Shown piece after piece: positions 1 through 11,100 of a DNA stretch of 64,000 nucleotides (position 1 is its first letter; every line of letters begins with the position of its first letter). The stretch comes from Mesostigma viride (lineage: Eukaryota > Streptophyta > Mesostigmatophyceae > Mesostigmatales > Mesostigmataceae): contig RPFO01000015.1 of the NCBI GenBank assembly GCA_009746045.1, positions 2,379,498 through 2,443,497 of the forward strand, given 5' to 3'. A program made the position numbers and the translations under genes. Below the pieces are notes generated by a model. The model saw only the letters and a program-made list of their open reading frames with translations, made no database searches and had not been told where the DNA came from.

Positions 1-701
1 CCCCCACCGCCTCTGCGGGGCTGATGCACTTGGCGAGCAGAGTGGCGAGCTGCTTCTTTTTGGCGCTGAAGGCGACTGGCGCGTGACTGGCGGCAGCAGC
101 CCGCGGTGTGGGCGTCCCGTCCTCCCCGCGCGCTGCCTGCCCTCCTGTAGCTTTGCGCCCCTTCGGCATTGCTGCTCAGGGCCAAAAATGGCTCCGACAG
201 TACAGGTTCGTCAAACCAGAGGTTCGTTTCCCCTGGCTTGCTGTCGCCGCCCTCGTGAAAAGAAAAGAGGCCGACCTTAGCTAGGTGGGTTTGTTTTTGT
301 CCTTTTTTGCGTGTCATGCGGCCTTGGCCCGGACGGCATTTTTTCGCCACGCAAATGTTGCGTCTGAACAAATGACGCAATGTGGCGTTCTAATTGCCGG
401 CAGCTTACGTAAGGCTGCCGGGGCTATTAGGTCACATATTGCGTGAGAGAAAGAATCTAGATCTAGTTAATCACTACGCCATGAGCCAAGAAACCTAGAC
501 AGTGGCAGGTTTATATCTCAACGTAGCTCCTGCCACCTGGCCAAGAAAAACTGGCCAAAGCTTTGGCCACGACTGATCCGGATCAGGCCGCACCGGCCTC
601 AAAAGGTTTGTCACGTGAACCCAATAACCTAGCTATAGCGGCTACCCTTCCATCTCACTATAAAAAAACTATGTTCAGAGAACCACGATTCAAATTCACA
701 G

Positions 702-809
702 GCCTATGTAGCCCATGGGTCACAAGTGGCCGACAGGTATGTACAGCCAGCCCGGGGCATGTCGCAGACAGTAAGCACTACCGTAGGCCGCGGTGCCGCA
801 CCTCGGCGC
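702..809. repeat. Direct repeat, copy 1 (about 108 bp)
   Basis: This copy is nearly identical to 941-1052. Both start with GCCTATGTAGCCCA and end with GCACCTCGGCGC, giving a period of about 240 bp. The second copy has a few extra bases (CATGCAAG) near the start. The DNA between the copies is unrelated. Confidence 0.8.
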
Positions 810-940
810 AGGTATTTTCAGCTGTACATGCATGGAGAAAAAAACGTGTCTCAATCCAGGGACCCCCGTCGGTTCATGTCTGCAGCCTAGAAAACTGGAG
901 CGATGGAGCCACAACGAACGGGAAATCCGCAATCAAATTC

Positions 941-1052
941 GCCTATGTAGCCCACGGGTCACATGCAAGTGGCCGACAGGTAGATGCAGCCAGCCCCGGG
1001 CGTGTCGCAGACAGTAAGCACTACCGTAGGCCGCGGTGCCGCACCTCGGCGC
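941..1052. repeat. Direct repeat, copy 2
   Basis: Second copy of the 702-809 unit, with small substitutions and a short insertion. Function is unknown. It could be an LTR-internal duplication if this flank is the Gypsy LTR. Confidence 0.8.
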
Positions 1053-1766
1053 TGTAACAAGCAAAAATGACTTTGTTGTTACATCCTTTGTTTTGTGAAT
1101 GTTTGGCTTTTATTCGAGGACTTTTGGATCAGTATTGAGAAAGTTATGAGGTTTCTAAGACGGCGGTACTTGGAGCTGGTACTTTGTCAACCGACTGGTA
1201 GGAGCCCTCATTGGTCGTGGCCTGATCCACGTGGGGTTATAGTTTGTTGGTCGGTACTATTGAGTCTTAAATGCTCCTTTGGGACTTTAGTGCTTACTAC
1301 AGATTCAGAATCTCATGGAAAGATTCTGCCAGGCTGTGTGTGGTGTTGTTCTGTTTTGTGTGACTAGGATGGATACGAAGATCTTGTCTAGAATTCCATG
1401 ATTCTGATTGGTTCTCTTCAGGCTAAGGTTGAAGCAAGTTCGACAAGCACGTCGATATCAAGGACGTGGGGTCGCCATTGTTGCTACGTTGGTTTTGATT
1501 CATCATGGTATAATAAAGCTTGTCTTTGTTGTCCATTCATAAGAGCCCCTTGGCTATAGACGTCCTTCAGTTCCACAGAGGTCGTCTATACACAAGCTTG
1601 TCTTTGTGTCTACAAGGGGTTGTGATTCCCTAAATCACGTGCTGTGGAATTTCCATCTCAACGTTGCTCGGATAGTTGAAGATCTGTAACTCAAGAAAGC
1701 AACCCAGGTAAAAGATCTTTCATATTTGGACTATGGATGATGCTGATGATCATTTTTAGTCGTTAC

Positions 1767-1784
1767 ATTGGTATCGGAGGATCT
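1767..1784 (+). promoter_or_regulatory. Possible primer binding site of the Gypsy element
   Basis: TTGGTATCGGAGGATCTC resembles TGGTATCAGAGC, the initiator-tRNA-Met primer binding site common in plant LTR retrotransposons. It follows a CA dinucleotide (GTTACA), the usual LTR end. It lies about 200 bases before the element C insertion, and after removal of C it sits about 480 bases before the gag start at 38679. The match is imperfect. Confidence 0.45.
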
Positions 1785-1961
1785 CTACTTCGGTGTTTCT
1801 CTTGATGTTGTAACCTTCCGGGTAGTACAACGTTGATCAGATGTCTGTCATCCGAGAAGATTCATAGAGTTGCGGAAAACTTACGGTGATACAGAGAGAG
1901 ACACATCCTTATGTGACTGTCTTGCTCTTTAACACTGGAAGTCAGCCGTAACCGTTGTTTC

Positions 1962-2610
1962 AGTTAGATGAACCAGCCCAGAGCGTGTGAGCTCTTGGTC
2001 TTTCACGCAAAGCTTGAGCCAATTGCTGGGGACAGCAACCTTTAGCCCAAACACCAAGCCACACCTTGTTGGTCACTTCCACGTTCAAGTGGGCAACCAG
2101 AGCGCGTGCTTCCGAGATAGCTTGGCCATCCCCATGACCAAGCTATATGCCTCTTTGTTGCTCCTCGTTCCCATCGGTGTGACGAGGCACATTGCAGGCT
2201 TGCTAGCAAATCCTCAACGTCCACTGGCATCCTTGCAGAGCCAGGACGAACTGGATTTACCTAGCTACCTGCAACCTAGGAAGTACAGGACCTGTCACAA
2301 GCCTGCAAGACCTAGTAGCATCCTTGCAGCCTTGTGCCAGTTCCAGTACCCCACCAGTCGCAGGCTGCCGTCCCTCCTGGTCTACGTGGACTACAGTCAC
2401 GTGATAGTCAGGCTAAGCCTGCGCAGGCACGGCCTGCCACGTGTCCTGTCCACTACCCCAGAAGGCTGCACCCTCGCCGACCGCGGACGGCTAGGACTTC
2501 GGGACCTTATATCTTTCTTGTCCCTTGTCTGTTTCAGGCGGTCAGCACGGCGTTGGAAAGGTCTTTCCAAACGCATCCACTTAGCATATTGGTTGCCCAA
2601 AATGCTAGCT
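1962..2610 (-). repeat. 3' LTR of Copia-like element C (LTR1)
   Basis: This 649-bp LTR begins AGTTAG and ends CTAGCT, a one-base variant of CTAACT. It is preceded by GTTTC (1957-1961). It is nearly identical to the LTR at 37990-38639, which is followed by GTTTC (38640-38644), and clearly less similar to the closer LTR at 9796-10437. I therefore pair it with the distant copy as the two ends of one insertion. The sense strand of the element is minus, so this is the 3' LTR. A purine-rich tract (AAAAGAAGAAAGGG on minus) lies just inside at about 2613-2632 and fits a polypurine tract. Confidence 0.85.
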
Positions 2611-3466
2611 CCGACCCTTTCTTCTTTTGGAGCTGGACCAGCTTGAAACAACCTATCCTAGCTTGTGCCCACGCAGCCACAGATCGCTTGGTCCCTTGAG
2701 GTTGATCAGACCTGTCAGGGCCCAGGTTCCTGCCTTCCTTTTGAGAACACAACATATGTGCCCTTGGAACAGTCTAGGTATACTGGCCAGTGAATCAGAG
2801 GTCACCCCAGGTTATCCCCTGACCCCTTGGACAGCTCCCAACCTTTCCTTGGGAACTTGGTGTTGGATTAATGTCCAGGCACATTACCTAGCTCAATGGC
2901 TGGGATTACAGGATGCCAAGAACGTACTATTGTGAGTTCCTGGTCTTTCACAGTTATCACAGGCGCCCGTTCTTATGGCGCCCGCCTTGGCCAGCCTTTC
3001 CCTTCTGCTCAAAGAACCCAGGTAGCACTTGGATAAATGCTGCCTCCTTGGGGAGCCCATGTCTTCACTGGGTGTTAAGCCCAGGAGTCATTCATGCCAG
3101 GCTGTGGCTCTGCTGGGGAATTGAACCCCACCCCAACCGCCAGGTTTATAGATGACCTGGAACTTCACACAAGACAAACATGACAACCATGTGAACAACA
3201 TGAGAATGACATGATTATGTTTTATTCAAGCATTATATAACCCAGAATGTGGTTCCCTGGCAACCATGTTACATGGTCACACAGCCAGGTTCTTTATTAG
3301 CAACAGGTTGGAAACAAGCACTAGAAAACCATATGTACAGCAACCTGTAAGAACCAGCATTCGGGTTGCCCTTGCATGGCCTAACTGTTTGAGGCCAAAG
3401 GCGTCGACTTAAGTCCTGGCGACTCTTCTGAACCCCATGGGGAGGGCCAGGCATGATTCTCAGCTG
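2611..3466 (-). other. 3' untranslated part of element C
   Basis: Noncoding tail between the pol end of C and its 3' LTR, homologous to 11934-12796 of element B. It ends at 3466, where the CACTA transposon begins, and the same sequence resumes at 26901. It contains GGTTCAATTCC (minus, about 3118-3128), which looks like a tRNA T-arm or Pol III B box. I see no credible ORF. Confidence 0.7.
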
Positions 3467-3477
3467 CACTAGGAAGT
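3467..3477 (+). repeat. Left terminal inverted repeat of CACTA
   Basis: CACTAGGAAGT is the exact reverse complement of 26890-26900. After it the sequence jumps straight into element A (GACATTCC...), so only the first 11 bases of the left arm survive. AGT is shared at the join, which suggests a microhomology deletion. Confidence 0.75.
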
Positions 3478-3617
3478 GACATTCCACACCAACTCCTGTC
3501 CAGGAGGGTGTACCTAACCCTGAAGGACCGGCTGTCAACCAGTAAGCACCAGTCACCACTTGGTACTTTTCTCAAGCAGCCCACTGGGGACACCCAAGCT
3601 GAAGCAAGGCCTGGTCT

Positions 3618-6600
3618 CTATGGCCGCCCGTGTAAGGGGTCCATGAGCCCACGGAGCAGGGGGTACTGCCTCTCCGCCTTCTCCTCCAGCTTGGTGAGGG
3701 CATCTGCAGGGTTGTCCACACCAGGCACATGTTCAATGTGAGCTAGGTAGGACATCTCCTTGAGCAACAAGTAGTCAAGGTCCCTGCTCCTGGCCAGCTG
3801 CCTGTGCACAAATTGCACCATGCCCATGCTATCAGTCCTCACCAGTGTGTGCAGCTGCAACCTACAGGAAGCCACTTGACATAGCTGGTAGAAGAGCTCC
3901 CTCAAGTAAAGAGCAGTATGCAGCCCTTCACAGATTGCCCTGCACTCAGCAATATCACTGCTGGGTGTAACCCTGTTCTGCAACCGACTGTACCAGGTAA
4001 CAAGTGAGGTGTGATCTTGCTCCAGGGTAACTAATGCTGCTGCCCTGCCCCTGACCTCTGTGACCTTCCTATTATCCATAGAACTGTCCACATAGAGAAC
4101 CATGTCAAGGGGCTTGTACAAATCCACAGGACCCAGTATGAGAGGGGGAGACATCATGACAGCCTGCACCACACTCTCAGCACCCACCTCAACCAGCTGG
4201 GAATCAGTAAGTCGACTCAAACCAGCAAGTCAGGGGCACATATACTTGCAAGCCATGCCAGCATGCCCCTGATGGTAGCACACCTAGCCTGCGTGATGGG
4301 CTCCTGCAATGCATCTACAATCTGCTGTGGGTAGTCCTTACCACCCTCCATCCTGATGAACCACGAGCCCTTGGCTTGGAACAACGTAGCCTGCATGCCA
4401 CAGAAGACCATAGGCTCATTCTCCACCATGTGCTGTATCTTACCCAGCTCAAACCGCTTCTGGATCTTAGCCAAGACAGCCTCAACCCAGTCTGGTGGAC
4501 CTATGAGATGCAGGTCATCACCATGCAGTGAGGCAAAGACAGGAAGGCCATTGTGGGACCCTTGGAACAAACAGGGATCCACTGGAGACACAGAAAACCC
4601 ACAAGTATTCTTCAAGAATTTCTCTAGGCTCTTTCTCCAGATAATGGGACTGGACCTGAGACCTTCCAACCCTTTCAGAATTCTCAGGTACCTGGCCTTT
4701 ATCTCTGCTCTCCATACAGCAGGTACAGTCACAAAGAAAGGAGGGATATCTCTCCAAGTCTGCCTAGCCTGATCTTGGTCACCCTTGAGAAAAGCCCTCT
4801 TGAAATCAATCAGCACAGAGCTATAGGGCACACCCTTAACCAGAAAAGACAGAAATATACACAGCAGAATCCTCCACGTGTCATGCAGCATCCCTGGAGT
4901 ATAGAGCTCCTCATCTAACAACTGGCCAGTGCCATGATACTCGGTTACAACTGGTCTGACATGTGGCACCTGGACACCATCTACCTCCTTGAGCTTGAGG
5001 ACAAACATCAATCTGAGCAGCTGGTGAACTTCTGGCAGCTCATCCACAGGTTCTGCACAGTTGGAAACTATCCACTCATGCCCAGAAGCAACAAAGCCAA
5101 GAGTCCATGCCTTAGCCATCTTGGGGCTTGCATCATCTCGACTAGCTGGCGCCAGGGAATAGGACTGTGAGCAGCTATCTGGTACCTGTTTACCCCTAAC
5201 TGCCTTGGATCAAAGGTGGTTGGGATTATCAACAGGTCCTCAGCTATGGGCTCCTGACCTTGAGGACCCTCAGCTGGCTGACTCCTAACAGCCTTACCGC
5301 CACTGCAAGACCCTGGGAATAGTGATATCTTTCAAGGGGGAGGCTGCCCCTGCCTTCTAGTGCCAACTCATCAGAGGTCAAAGTAACCCCTGGCATGCAC
5401 AAGAAGTTCTGACCCAGAATGGCAGGCCCCTGATAGCCCTCTACCACACAGAACGTGGTGGGCACCCCTAAGATAGGCACACTCACTTCCCCAAGGATCT
5501 TCATGGACACCTTTCCTGAGAAATCAGACACAGCAAGGCAACTGGGATGGGACATCTGTAAGCCTACAGCATCCTCTTCCCTGATGACAGACACCTGTGA
5601 GTTGGTATCTACCTCCATTGTAGCTGCCCAGCACGACCCCCACCCCGTGAGCTTGGATACCTTGGGATCATGTTTGCTGCGCATGAGTGCTCGGATGACG
5701 TCCGCCATGAGAGGCCCCCGGGCCTTAGGTGGCTGCCCCGTCCCCTCTGGCCTTGTGACAGTTGCTTCAGCAGCCTCCTCCTGCTCGTCATCTTCCAGCA
5801 GGGACAGACCATCATCCACCACCAGAGGATTGTTAGCTGCTGCTGCCTGGCTCTGGCCTGGCTCCTCAACCCAGCTGGGAGGGCCTGGCCCGTCTGCAGG
5901 CCAGATTGCATGTGGCCTTCTTTCCTTGACATGAGCCCAGGACAACCTGTACACGTGCCTTGGATCCTTTTCCAAAGCCACCAGGCAAGATCTGTTAGCT
6001 TCTCCACACGAGTGACAACCCCATCCTGCCACTTCCCCCGCTTGCCTGGAATAGATGGTTCCTTCCACATCCTGACCTTCAGCCCCACCTGAGGCCTCAG
6101 CACATTCCAGTTCTTGTCCTTACGTCTCAGCTGGGCAAATAACCTATCTGCCTTCCTAAGACTGGCCTGCACCACGTTCTCAGGCAACAAGCTATACTGC
6201 AGGGCCAGGGGAGAGACAGCCACACCATCAAAGTAATAGTTAACCCTGTGGTTCAGCTGCTCTTCTATCCCCTTACACCAGGCTGCCCTCTCTAAGGCAG
6301 ATGCCACAAGTGGCACTGACTCTGCTGCTAGCACCACTGTCTTCACTTCACGTATGGATCTCTCTACAGCCCCTTGCTGCCCATGACTCTCCCTGGGGAC
6401 TACTACCAGCTTACAAGGCAGCTGGTCCTGATGCTTGAGCAAACAGTCAAACTGCAAGTCTGCCTGCACACTCTTGCACACCCCAAAGCCTGGGATCAGG
6501 GCCTTCATACCCAACAACAAGTGGTGCTCCTGCATACCAGGCAGAACGTCTATCAGCCTGTATCTGCTGAACCTGTCCACCCCCACCAATATATACAAGC

Positions 6601-7183
6601 CCCTGATATGCTGGATATCCATCTGGATGTCGCCACGCTCCCTAGCAGGCTCCCTAGCATGGGACTGAGGTGGGTGAACAGCATTCTCCTGGCAACCACA
6701 GTTCTCAGCAGCAGCCTGGCAAGCCTCCCACAAAGGCTCCCTACCTAGCTTCCAAGCAAACATTGCTGCCTGCCCAGAATGCCCAAACATATGATGCAAT
6801 CTATGGCCAGCCTCAGCATAGCTCAGCACTCTCAGTACTGACCTGGCGAGACGTCTGAACCGTGTGTGGGGACACATGATCCACTCCTGAGGTTCCAGGG
6901 CTTCCCTGCAGGCCGTCCTGACGCCCCAAGTCAGGCCCTGCACCCTGGACCGCTCCAGGCCCTTCCAGCAAGGTCCTTGGCCCTCCAGGCCAGCACCTGC
7001 TGGAGACCCACCACCTGCATGAGGCATAGGGAATTCAGCTGCAGCATTGTTATTGCAATCCAGTGGAAGAACAACATCTTTACACCCTTGGTGCTGCACA
7101 AGGGGCACACCCCCGTCCTTATGTACATCCAGCACACCTTCCCCAAGGGGTGATTGACTATTTACAGGGGATGATGTAGCTAG
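3618..7183 (-). pseudogene. pol: Element A pol (integrase-protease-RT-RNase H), frameshifted
   Basis: Same domain order as the intact pol of element C: integrase (HHMFGH, then D-D-E), a protease with DTNSQVS, RT with HGDD, and RNase H ending NPADALTK. The frame follows gag directly after UGA-CUA. Compared with B or C it has single-base deletions near 5999, 5293, 5126 and 4218, each of which breaks the frame. Everything between the breaks is highly conserved at protein level. It may therefore be a recently dead copy or one affected by sequencing indels. Confidence 0.85.
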
Positions 7184-7186
7184 TCA
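7181..7186 (-). promoter_or_regulatory. Gag-pol junction UGA-CUA, probable stop readthrough site (element A)
   Basis: On minus, gag ends CAG CAG TGA and continues CTA GCT ACA in the same frame into pol. UGA followed by CUA is a well-known readthrough context in RNA viruses. The same hexamer in the same position occurs in elements B and C. Confidence 0.6.
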
Positions 7187-8537
7187 CTGCTGCCCAGACT
7201 GGCCTCCTGCCCCAGCAGGCTTGGCCTTCCTGTCAGGACACTCACGACGCCAGTGACCTTCCTTGCCACACACAAAACATGCTCCACCCTTCTTCCCAGA
7301 CCCAGCCCCACCCTTGCCAGGCTTCCCCTGGCCTCCCTGAGGCTGCCCACCCTGCTTGCCCTGGTTGCCTTGAGCTTGGCCCTTGCCTTGCCCTTGGCCA
7401 CCCTTACCCTGCTGACCACCAGCTTGCTGGCCCCCAACCCCTCCTTGGGGACCTGCACCCTTGCCACCCTGAGCCCCCTGCCTCTGGCGCCTGAAGCGCT
7501 TACGCTTGTTGGGCCTTGCCCCATCACGGGCTGGGTACCCGGGGACATCACCTTGGCCCTGCACAGCGGAGGTGGCATTGCTGCCATGGGACTGGATAGC
7601 CTTGCAGGCAGGTTCTGGCTTCCTTATGCTGAGGATTACAAGCTCCAGAGCACGCAAGGAGCCATCAGTCTGGTTAAGAAACATGCGGGCACCGTTCCTC
7701 CCATCCACACTCAAACCCATACGGTCCAGGAAATAGTCTGCCAAGGCCCTATCTGTGACCAGGAAGCCATACTTGGCCCCCTTGTCCCTGATACGGTTGA
7801 GCCTAGCCCATTCCTCTGCCACAGGGCCCACTATCTCAAAGGTGTCATACTGATGCTTGTAGTAGTTGGTGAGGTTGAGAACCTTGTCAGAGAACTCTTC
7901 CCTCAACCCTTCCAGGAACTGTGCCCAGGTTAGCTTATCCTTGACAGCAGTCCTAGCCTTCTCCCTGACACGCTCTGACGAGTCCCTGTTGCACGTGGAC
8001 GAGTGAAACACTTGCACTAGGTTGACAGTGGGGTCCACGGAGCACACAACAAGCTCCATGTCCTCTAGCCACTTGTCCAAAGCTTCCTGTGCTAGTGGTG
8101 GGTTAAGAGGCTTTTGTCCATTCATAACAGTGACAGCACTCATGTGAGGTCTCGACCCTGGCAGCGCCTTCACTGGCTCCACCACAGCGGGTGTCACAAC
8201 AACAGCACCACTTGGTCCAGCAGGCACAGGGGAGAGCACATCCACATGAGGCCTCTTACCATTGCCGTCAGCAGAGGGGTCCCTCTTACGCTTCTCCACG
8301 GCAGGTTGCCCATTTGCCACCGTTATTGCATCAGATGCCCCCAGCGCCCGCGCCTTGCGCGCCTCCTCCACCGAGTCTTCGTGTCGCCTCTTGCTCCCTG
8401 GTCGCTTTCCCCCATCGCCGTCGCTGGCTGGGATCGCCTCTCCCACCAGCGCTCCTTGCCCTTCCCAGGCTCCTGGCTCCTCCAGCCGGTGCCCCCTCCT
8501 CGCCCTTGTCGCCGTCGCCCGGTTTGCCACGAGGCAT
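7184..8537 (-). pseudogene. gag: Element A gag
   Basis: The capsid/nucleocapsid precursor packages element RNA in cytoplasmic particles. The start is taken at MPRGKPGD (8537), which matches the start in C. The reading frame shifts once near 8470 and is then open to the stop at 7184. The N-terminal third is charged and rich in Lys/Arg. The middle (ALDKWLEDMELVV, TWAQFLEGLREEFSD, YDTFEIV) is the conserved gag core. The C-terminal part is a Gly/Gln/Lys-rich tract followed by one CCHC zinc knuckle, CFVCGKEGHWRREC. About 450 residues in total. Confidence 0.85.
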
Positions 8538-8599
8538 TATATACAAGTGGGGACACAACAATAAAGGCGAAGGAAAAAGGAAGAACTGACTCAAGCACT

Positions 8600-9770
8600 G
8601 GCGTCGCTGGGGGATGCCGTGGGCACCGTCCCAGCTACTGACTCAGCACCTGCTTGGTTCGCTGCCTCCAGCTCTCGCTCTGAGCAGTGGCTGCGATGGG
8701 CGTCTCTGGCCGCTCCTCGTCGCTGCCAGCGGCGTCCTCCCCGTCGGCGTAGGGTCCAAACACTCTGCTAACGGGTCGCCCGTCTGCAGACTTCTCCACT
8801 GGGATCCGGGGCTCGCTCCCACTCGGCGATCCCACTCAAGGTTCCTCACCCACCGCGTTCCACCACCCCGCTTGTCGTTGCAAGCCCCACGACCACCGTA
8901 GTCGTGTTCGGGCTCTTGCGGGACGTGCAGCTCAGCACGACGTCGTGCAGCGTACCCTTCTGGTACCGTCGCCTTGATCTATCTGCTGAGATGAACGTTC
9001 GATGATCCCCTCTGGCTGATCAACGAATTGGTAATGGAAGTCTTCTGGCGTTACCTCCCGACCCGTGATGACCTCGACCACTGGATCGTGTGCGTCTGGT
9101 TCCGCCGCCCGCGGTGTCGAGTGTTGACCAAATCCCAAATGGTCGTGTGGTTATCACCCACCGGTCTGCGTTACCCCGTGACTCCTGCAAAAGAATGTTC
9201 ACGAGGTGTTCGCACGTTTGTGAAACCACCTCTGTTGTCGACCAGGGGTTGTCGACTTCGCGCGCCTGCGCTTGCCTGATCACGTCCGGGACTTCAACTC
9301 CCGCGCCCAGCACAGACGTTGCCACCTGATGGTTGAACAGTCGCGCTGCTCCCAGTCCAATGGCCACGATCTGGCCCAGTGCCTCCCGCGCCAAATCCAG
9401 CTGCGACACGGTCACGTGCCCGCCCTGGTGAGCCACCTCCAGACCGTAAATGGTCGAGGACAGCTCGTCCCGTATTGACACAAACTTTTCGACGGCCTCT
9501 CGCGACAATTCGCCGGGAGCTGTCGAAGCCTCAATCTGCATCACAATGGGGTCGCTCGCCGCCGGCCCTGCTGCAGTTCCGCAAACTGCTACCCAACCTT
9601 TCTTCGCCAGCCCCCTTGCCAGGTACGCCGCCTGGACGAAGGTTGATGCGGTGCTCGGATGAGCGTAGGGATGAAAAGGTCGTGATCGCTCCGGGGCCTA
9701 CCCGAAGCTGCGGCTGCGAGCTCTGGCTTTGCGAAGGCTCAATGGCCTGTTCCCTCGGCACGTTGGACAT
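8600..9770 (-). pseudogene. Element A ORF1, extra protein upstream of gag (frameshifted)
   Basis: This ORF lies between the 5' LTR and gag. The start is taken at MSNVPREQ (9770). The frame is broken near 9670 and again near 9110. The conserved core includes FVQAAYLARGL, GGHVTVSQLDLAREALGQ, AARLFNHQVATS, QTCEHLVNILLQESRG and the motif ITTRPFGIWSTLDT. Homologous ORFs sit in the same place in B and C. I recognise no domain, and it has no zinc knuckle or catalytic motif. Its conservation in three copies argues for a real protein. Confidence 0.65.
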
Positions 9771-9795
9771 GAAGAAGTAAGGAGACAATAATACG

Positions 9796-10437
9796 AGTTA
9801 GAAAGAGCTCCCAACGTGTGAGCTCTTGGTCTTTCACAGCGCGTCTTAGCCAATGTTGCAAGGCAGCAACCTTAAATCTGTTCACCAGGCCACGACCACA
9901 ATGGGCACTTCCACGACCAAGGTGGCACCCACGGTTCGTGCTTTCCGAGATAGCTGGTCATCCCCCATGACCAAGCTATATCCTTGCGTTGTTCCTCGTT
10001 CCCATCGGCATGACGAGGCACGTGCAGGCGTGCAGGCAAATCCACAACGTCCACTGGCATCAGTGCAGAGCCAGGACGTACTGGATTTGCCTAGACTCTG
10101 CAACCTAGGAAGTACAGGACCTGTCACAAGCCTGCAAGGCCTAGTATCCTTGCAGCCTTGTGCCAGTGCCAGTACCCTACTAGTCGCAGGCTGCTGCTCC
10201 TCCTGGTCTACGTGGACCACAGTCACGTGATAGACAGGCTAAGCCTGTGCAGGCACGGCCTGCCACGTGTCCTGTCCACTACACCAGAGGACTGCACCCT
10301 AGTCGGCCACGGATGGCTAGGACTTCGGGACTTGATATCTTTCTCGTCCCTTGTCTGTTTCAGGCGGTCAGCACGGCGTTGGAAAGGTCTTTCCAAACTG
10401 TATCCACTTAGCATATTGGTTGCCCAAAATGCTAACT
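9796..10437 (-). repeat. 5' LTR of element A (LTR2)
   Basis: A 642-bp LTR starting AGTTAG and ending CTAACT. It differs from LTR1 and LTR5 over its first 200 bases and from the B LTRs in detail, so A is a separate subfamily member. It is followed directly by CACTA transposase coding DNA (TCCCCATGG...). Its partner 3' LTR is absent from the window. Confidence 0.8.
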
Positions 10438-10896
10438 TCCCCATGGAGCATTCCACGTTCTTGTTTGACAATGGCCCAGAAGTAATCACCGCCATCTGGC
10501 GCTCACCCCATGTCATGCTCCTGCCATCAGGCAGGCCAGCATACCGGATCTGTTCCGCCAAGTGAGATGCAGCATGGACTGATCTTGACATTTCTGACGC
10601 TGGCATAACACACTCTAATGCTACCACCGCACGCACCATCATTTCGCCCACTTCGACTAACTGCGATTGAGTGAGACACCTTGCTGAAAATACAGCATTA
10701 AAGGCCACAGACAGCTGGACAAATGCCGCGCGGGCATCCGGATGCAAACGATTGCGCAACACGACCGGCAACAACAGACACAGGTACTTGTTCTTGTCAC
10801 TTGTTTTCATCGTCTCATCGCTTTTCCCGTCAGCGGCTAGTCCGTGGTACCGCCCAGGCACATAGTCTGGGAGGCGGTCGAACGCCTTTTCCACCT
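10438..10896 (-). pseudogene. CACTA transposase, C-terminal exon (DUF4218-like), truncated
   Basis: The exon starts at 10896 after an acceptor TGCAG. It reads EVEKAFDRLPDYVPG, then LLLPVVLRNRLHP, VQLSVAFNAVFSARCLTQ, ECVMPASEMSRSVHAASHLAEQI and MTWGERQM. This pattern resembles the DUF4218 region that follows the TNP2 transposase domain in CACTA elements. The start phase (one base carried over) matches the end of the exon at 19937-20119, with element B sitting in the intron between them. The exon runs into LTR2 of element A at 10437, so the gene is cut and the remaining C-terminus is lost. Confidence 0.75.
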
Positions 10897-11100
10897 CTGC
10901 ATTCAACAGAAACATGGTATGATACACAGATGTAAACGATCACATCGACAATTTGATTAGAAAATTATGTCAGAGGCGAATTCTCAGAGTGGCCAAACAC
11001 TGTCAGCCCAAATGCTCCGGCAAATCCTGACACTAACCCCATAAATAGTTATTGAAAAAATGAAAGGAAGTCTTACAAGCAACATGTTTACCCTAACAAG

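Larger units (their letters stand above)
1..1961. other. Left flank, probable Gypsy 5' LTR/leader region, no gene recognised
   Basis: I see no convincing coding region here; the open frames are short and lack recognisable domains. The stretch contains a direct repeat (702-809 and 941-1052) and a primer-binding-site-like motif near 1768. It ends exactly at the GTTTC target duplication of element C. Once element C is removed, this DNA joins 38645 onward, which runs into a Gypsy gag gene about 480 bases after the PBS-like motif. I therefore infer that the right part of this region is the Gypsy leader and that the 5' LTR lies to its left. I could not find a matching 3' LTR inside the window, so the LTR start is not set. 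Confidence 0.4.
3478..10437 (-). mobile_element. Copia-like element A, 5' LTR present and 3' LTR lost
   Basis: In sense order (minus) it has a 5' LTR (9796-10437), ORF1 (about 9770-8600), gag (8537-7184) and pol (7183-3618), then stops at 3478 fused to the CACTA left end. Its right flank (10438) is CACTA transposase exon sequence, so it inserted into the CACTA element. No target duplication can be matched because the left end is gone. Sequence is very close to B and C. Pol is broken by several single-base deletions relative to C. Confidence 0.8.

Noticed and set aside
1987-2646. Plus-strand ORFs of about 140-220 codons within the LTRs
   Set aside because: They recur in every LTR copy but shift frame between copies and have no domain; they are chance frames in GC-rich LTR DNA.
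5455-5934. Plus-strand ORFs opposite the Copia-like pol genes (also at 14783, 28891 and similar)
   Set aside because: They are antisense shadows of conserved minus-strand protease/integrase coding DNA; conservation follows the minus-strand protein.
1962-10437. LTR1 and LTR2 as the two ends of one element around the first pol
   Set aside because: They differ strongly in their first 200 bases and have no common target duplication, whereas LTR1 and LTR5 are near-identical and share GTTTC. A CACTA end also separates LTR1 from the pol of A.
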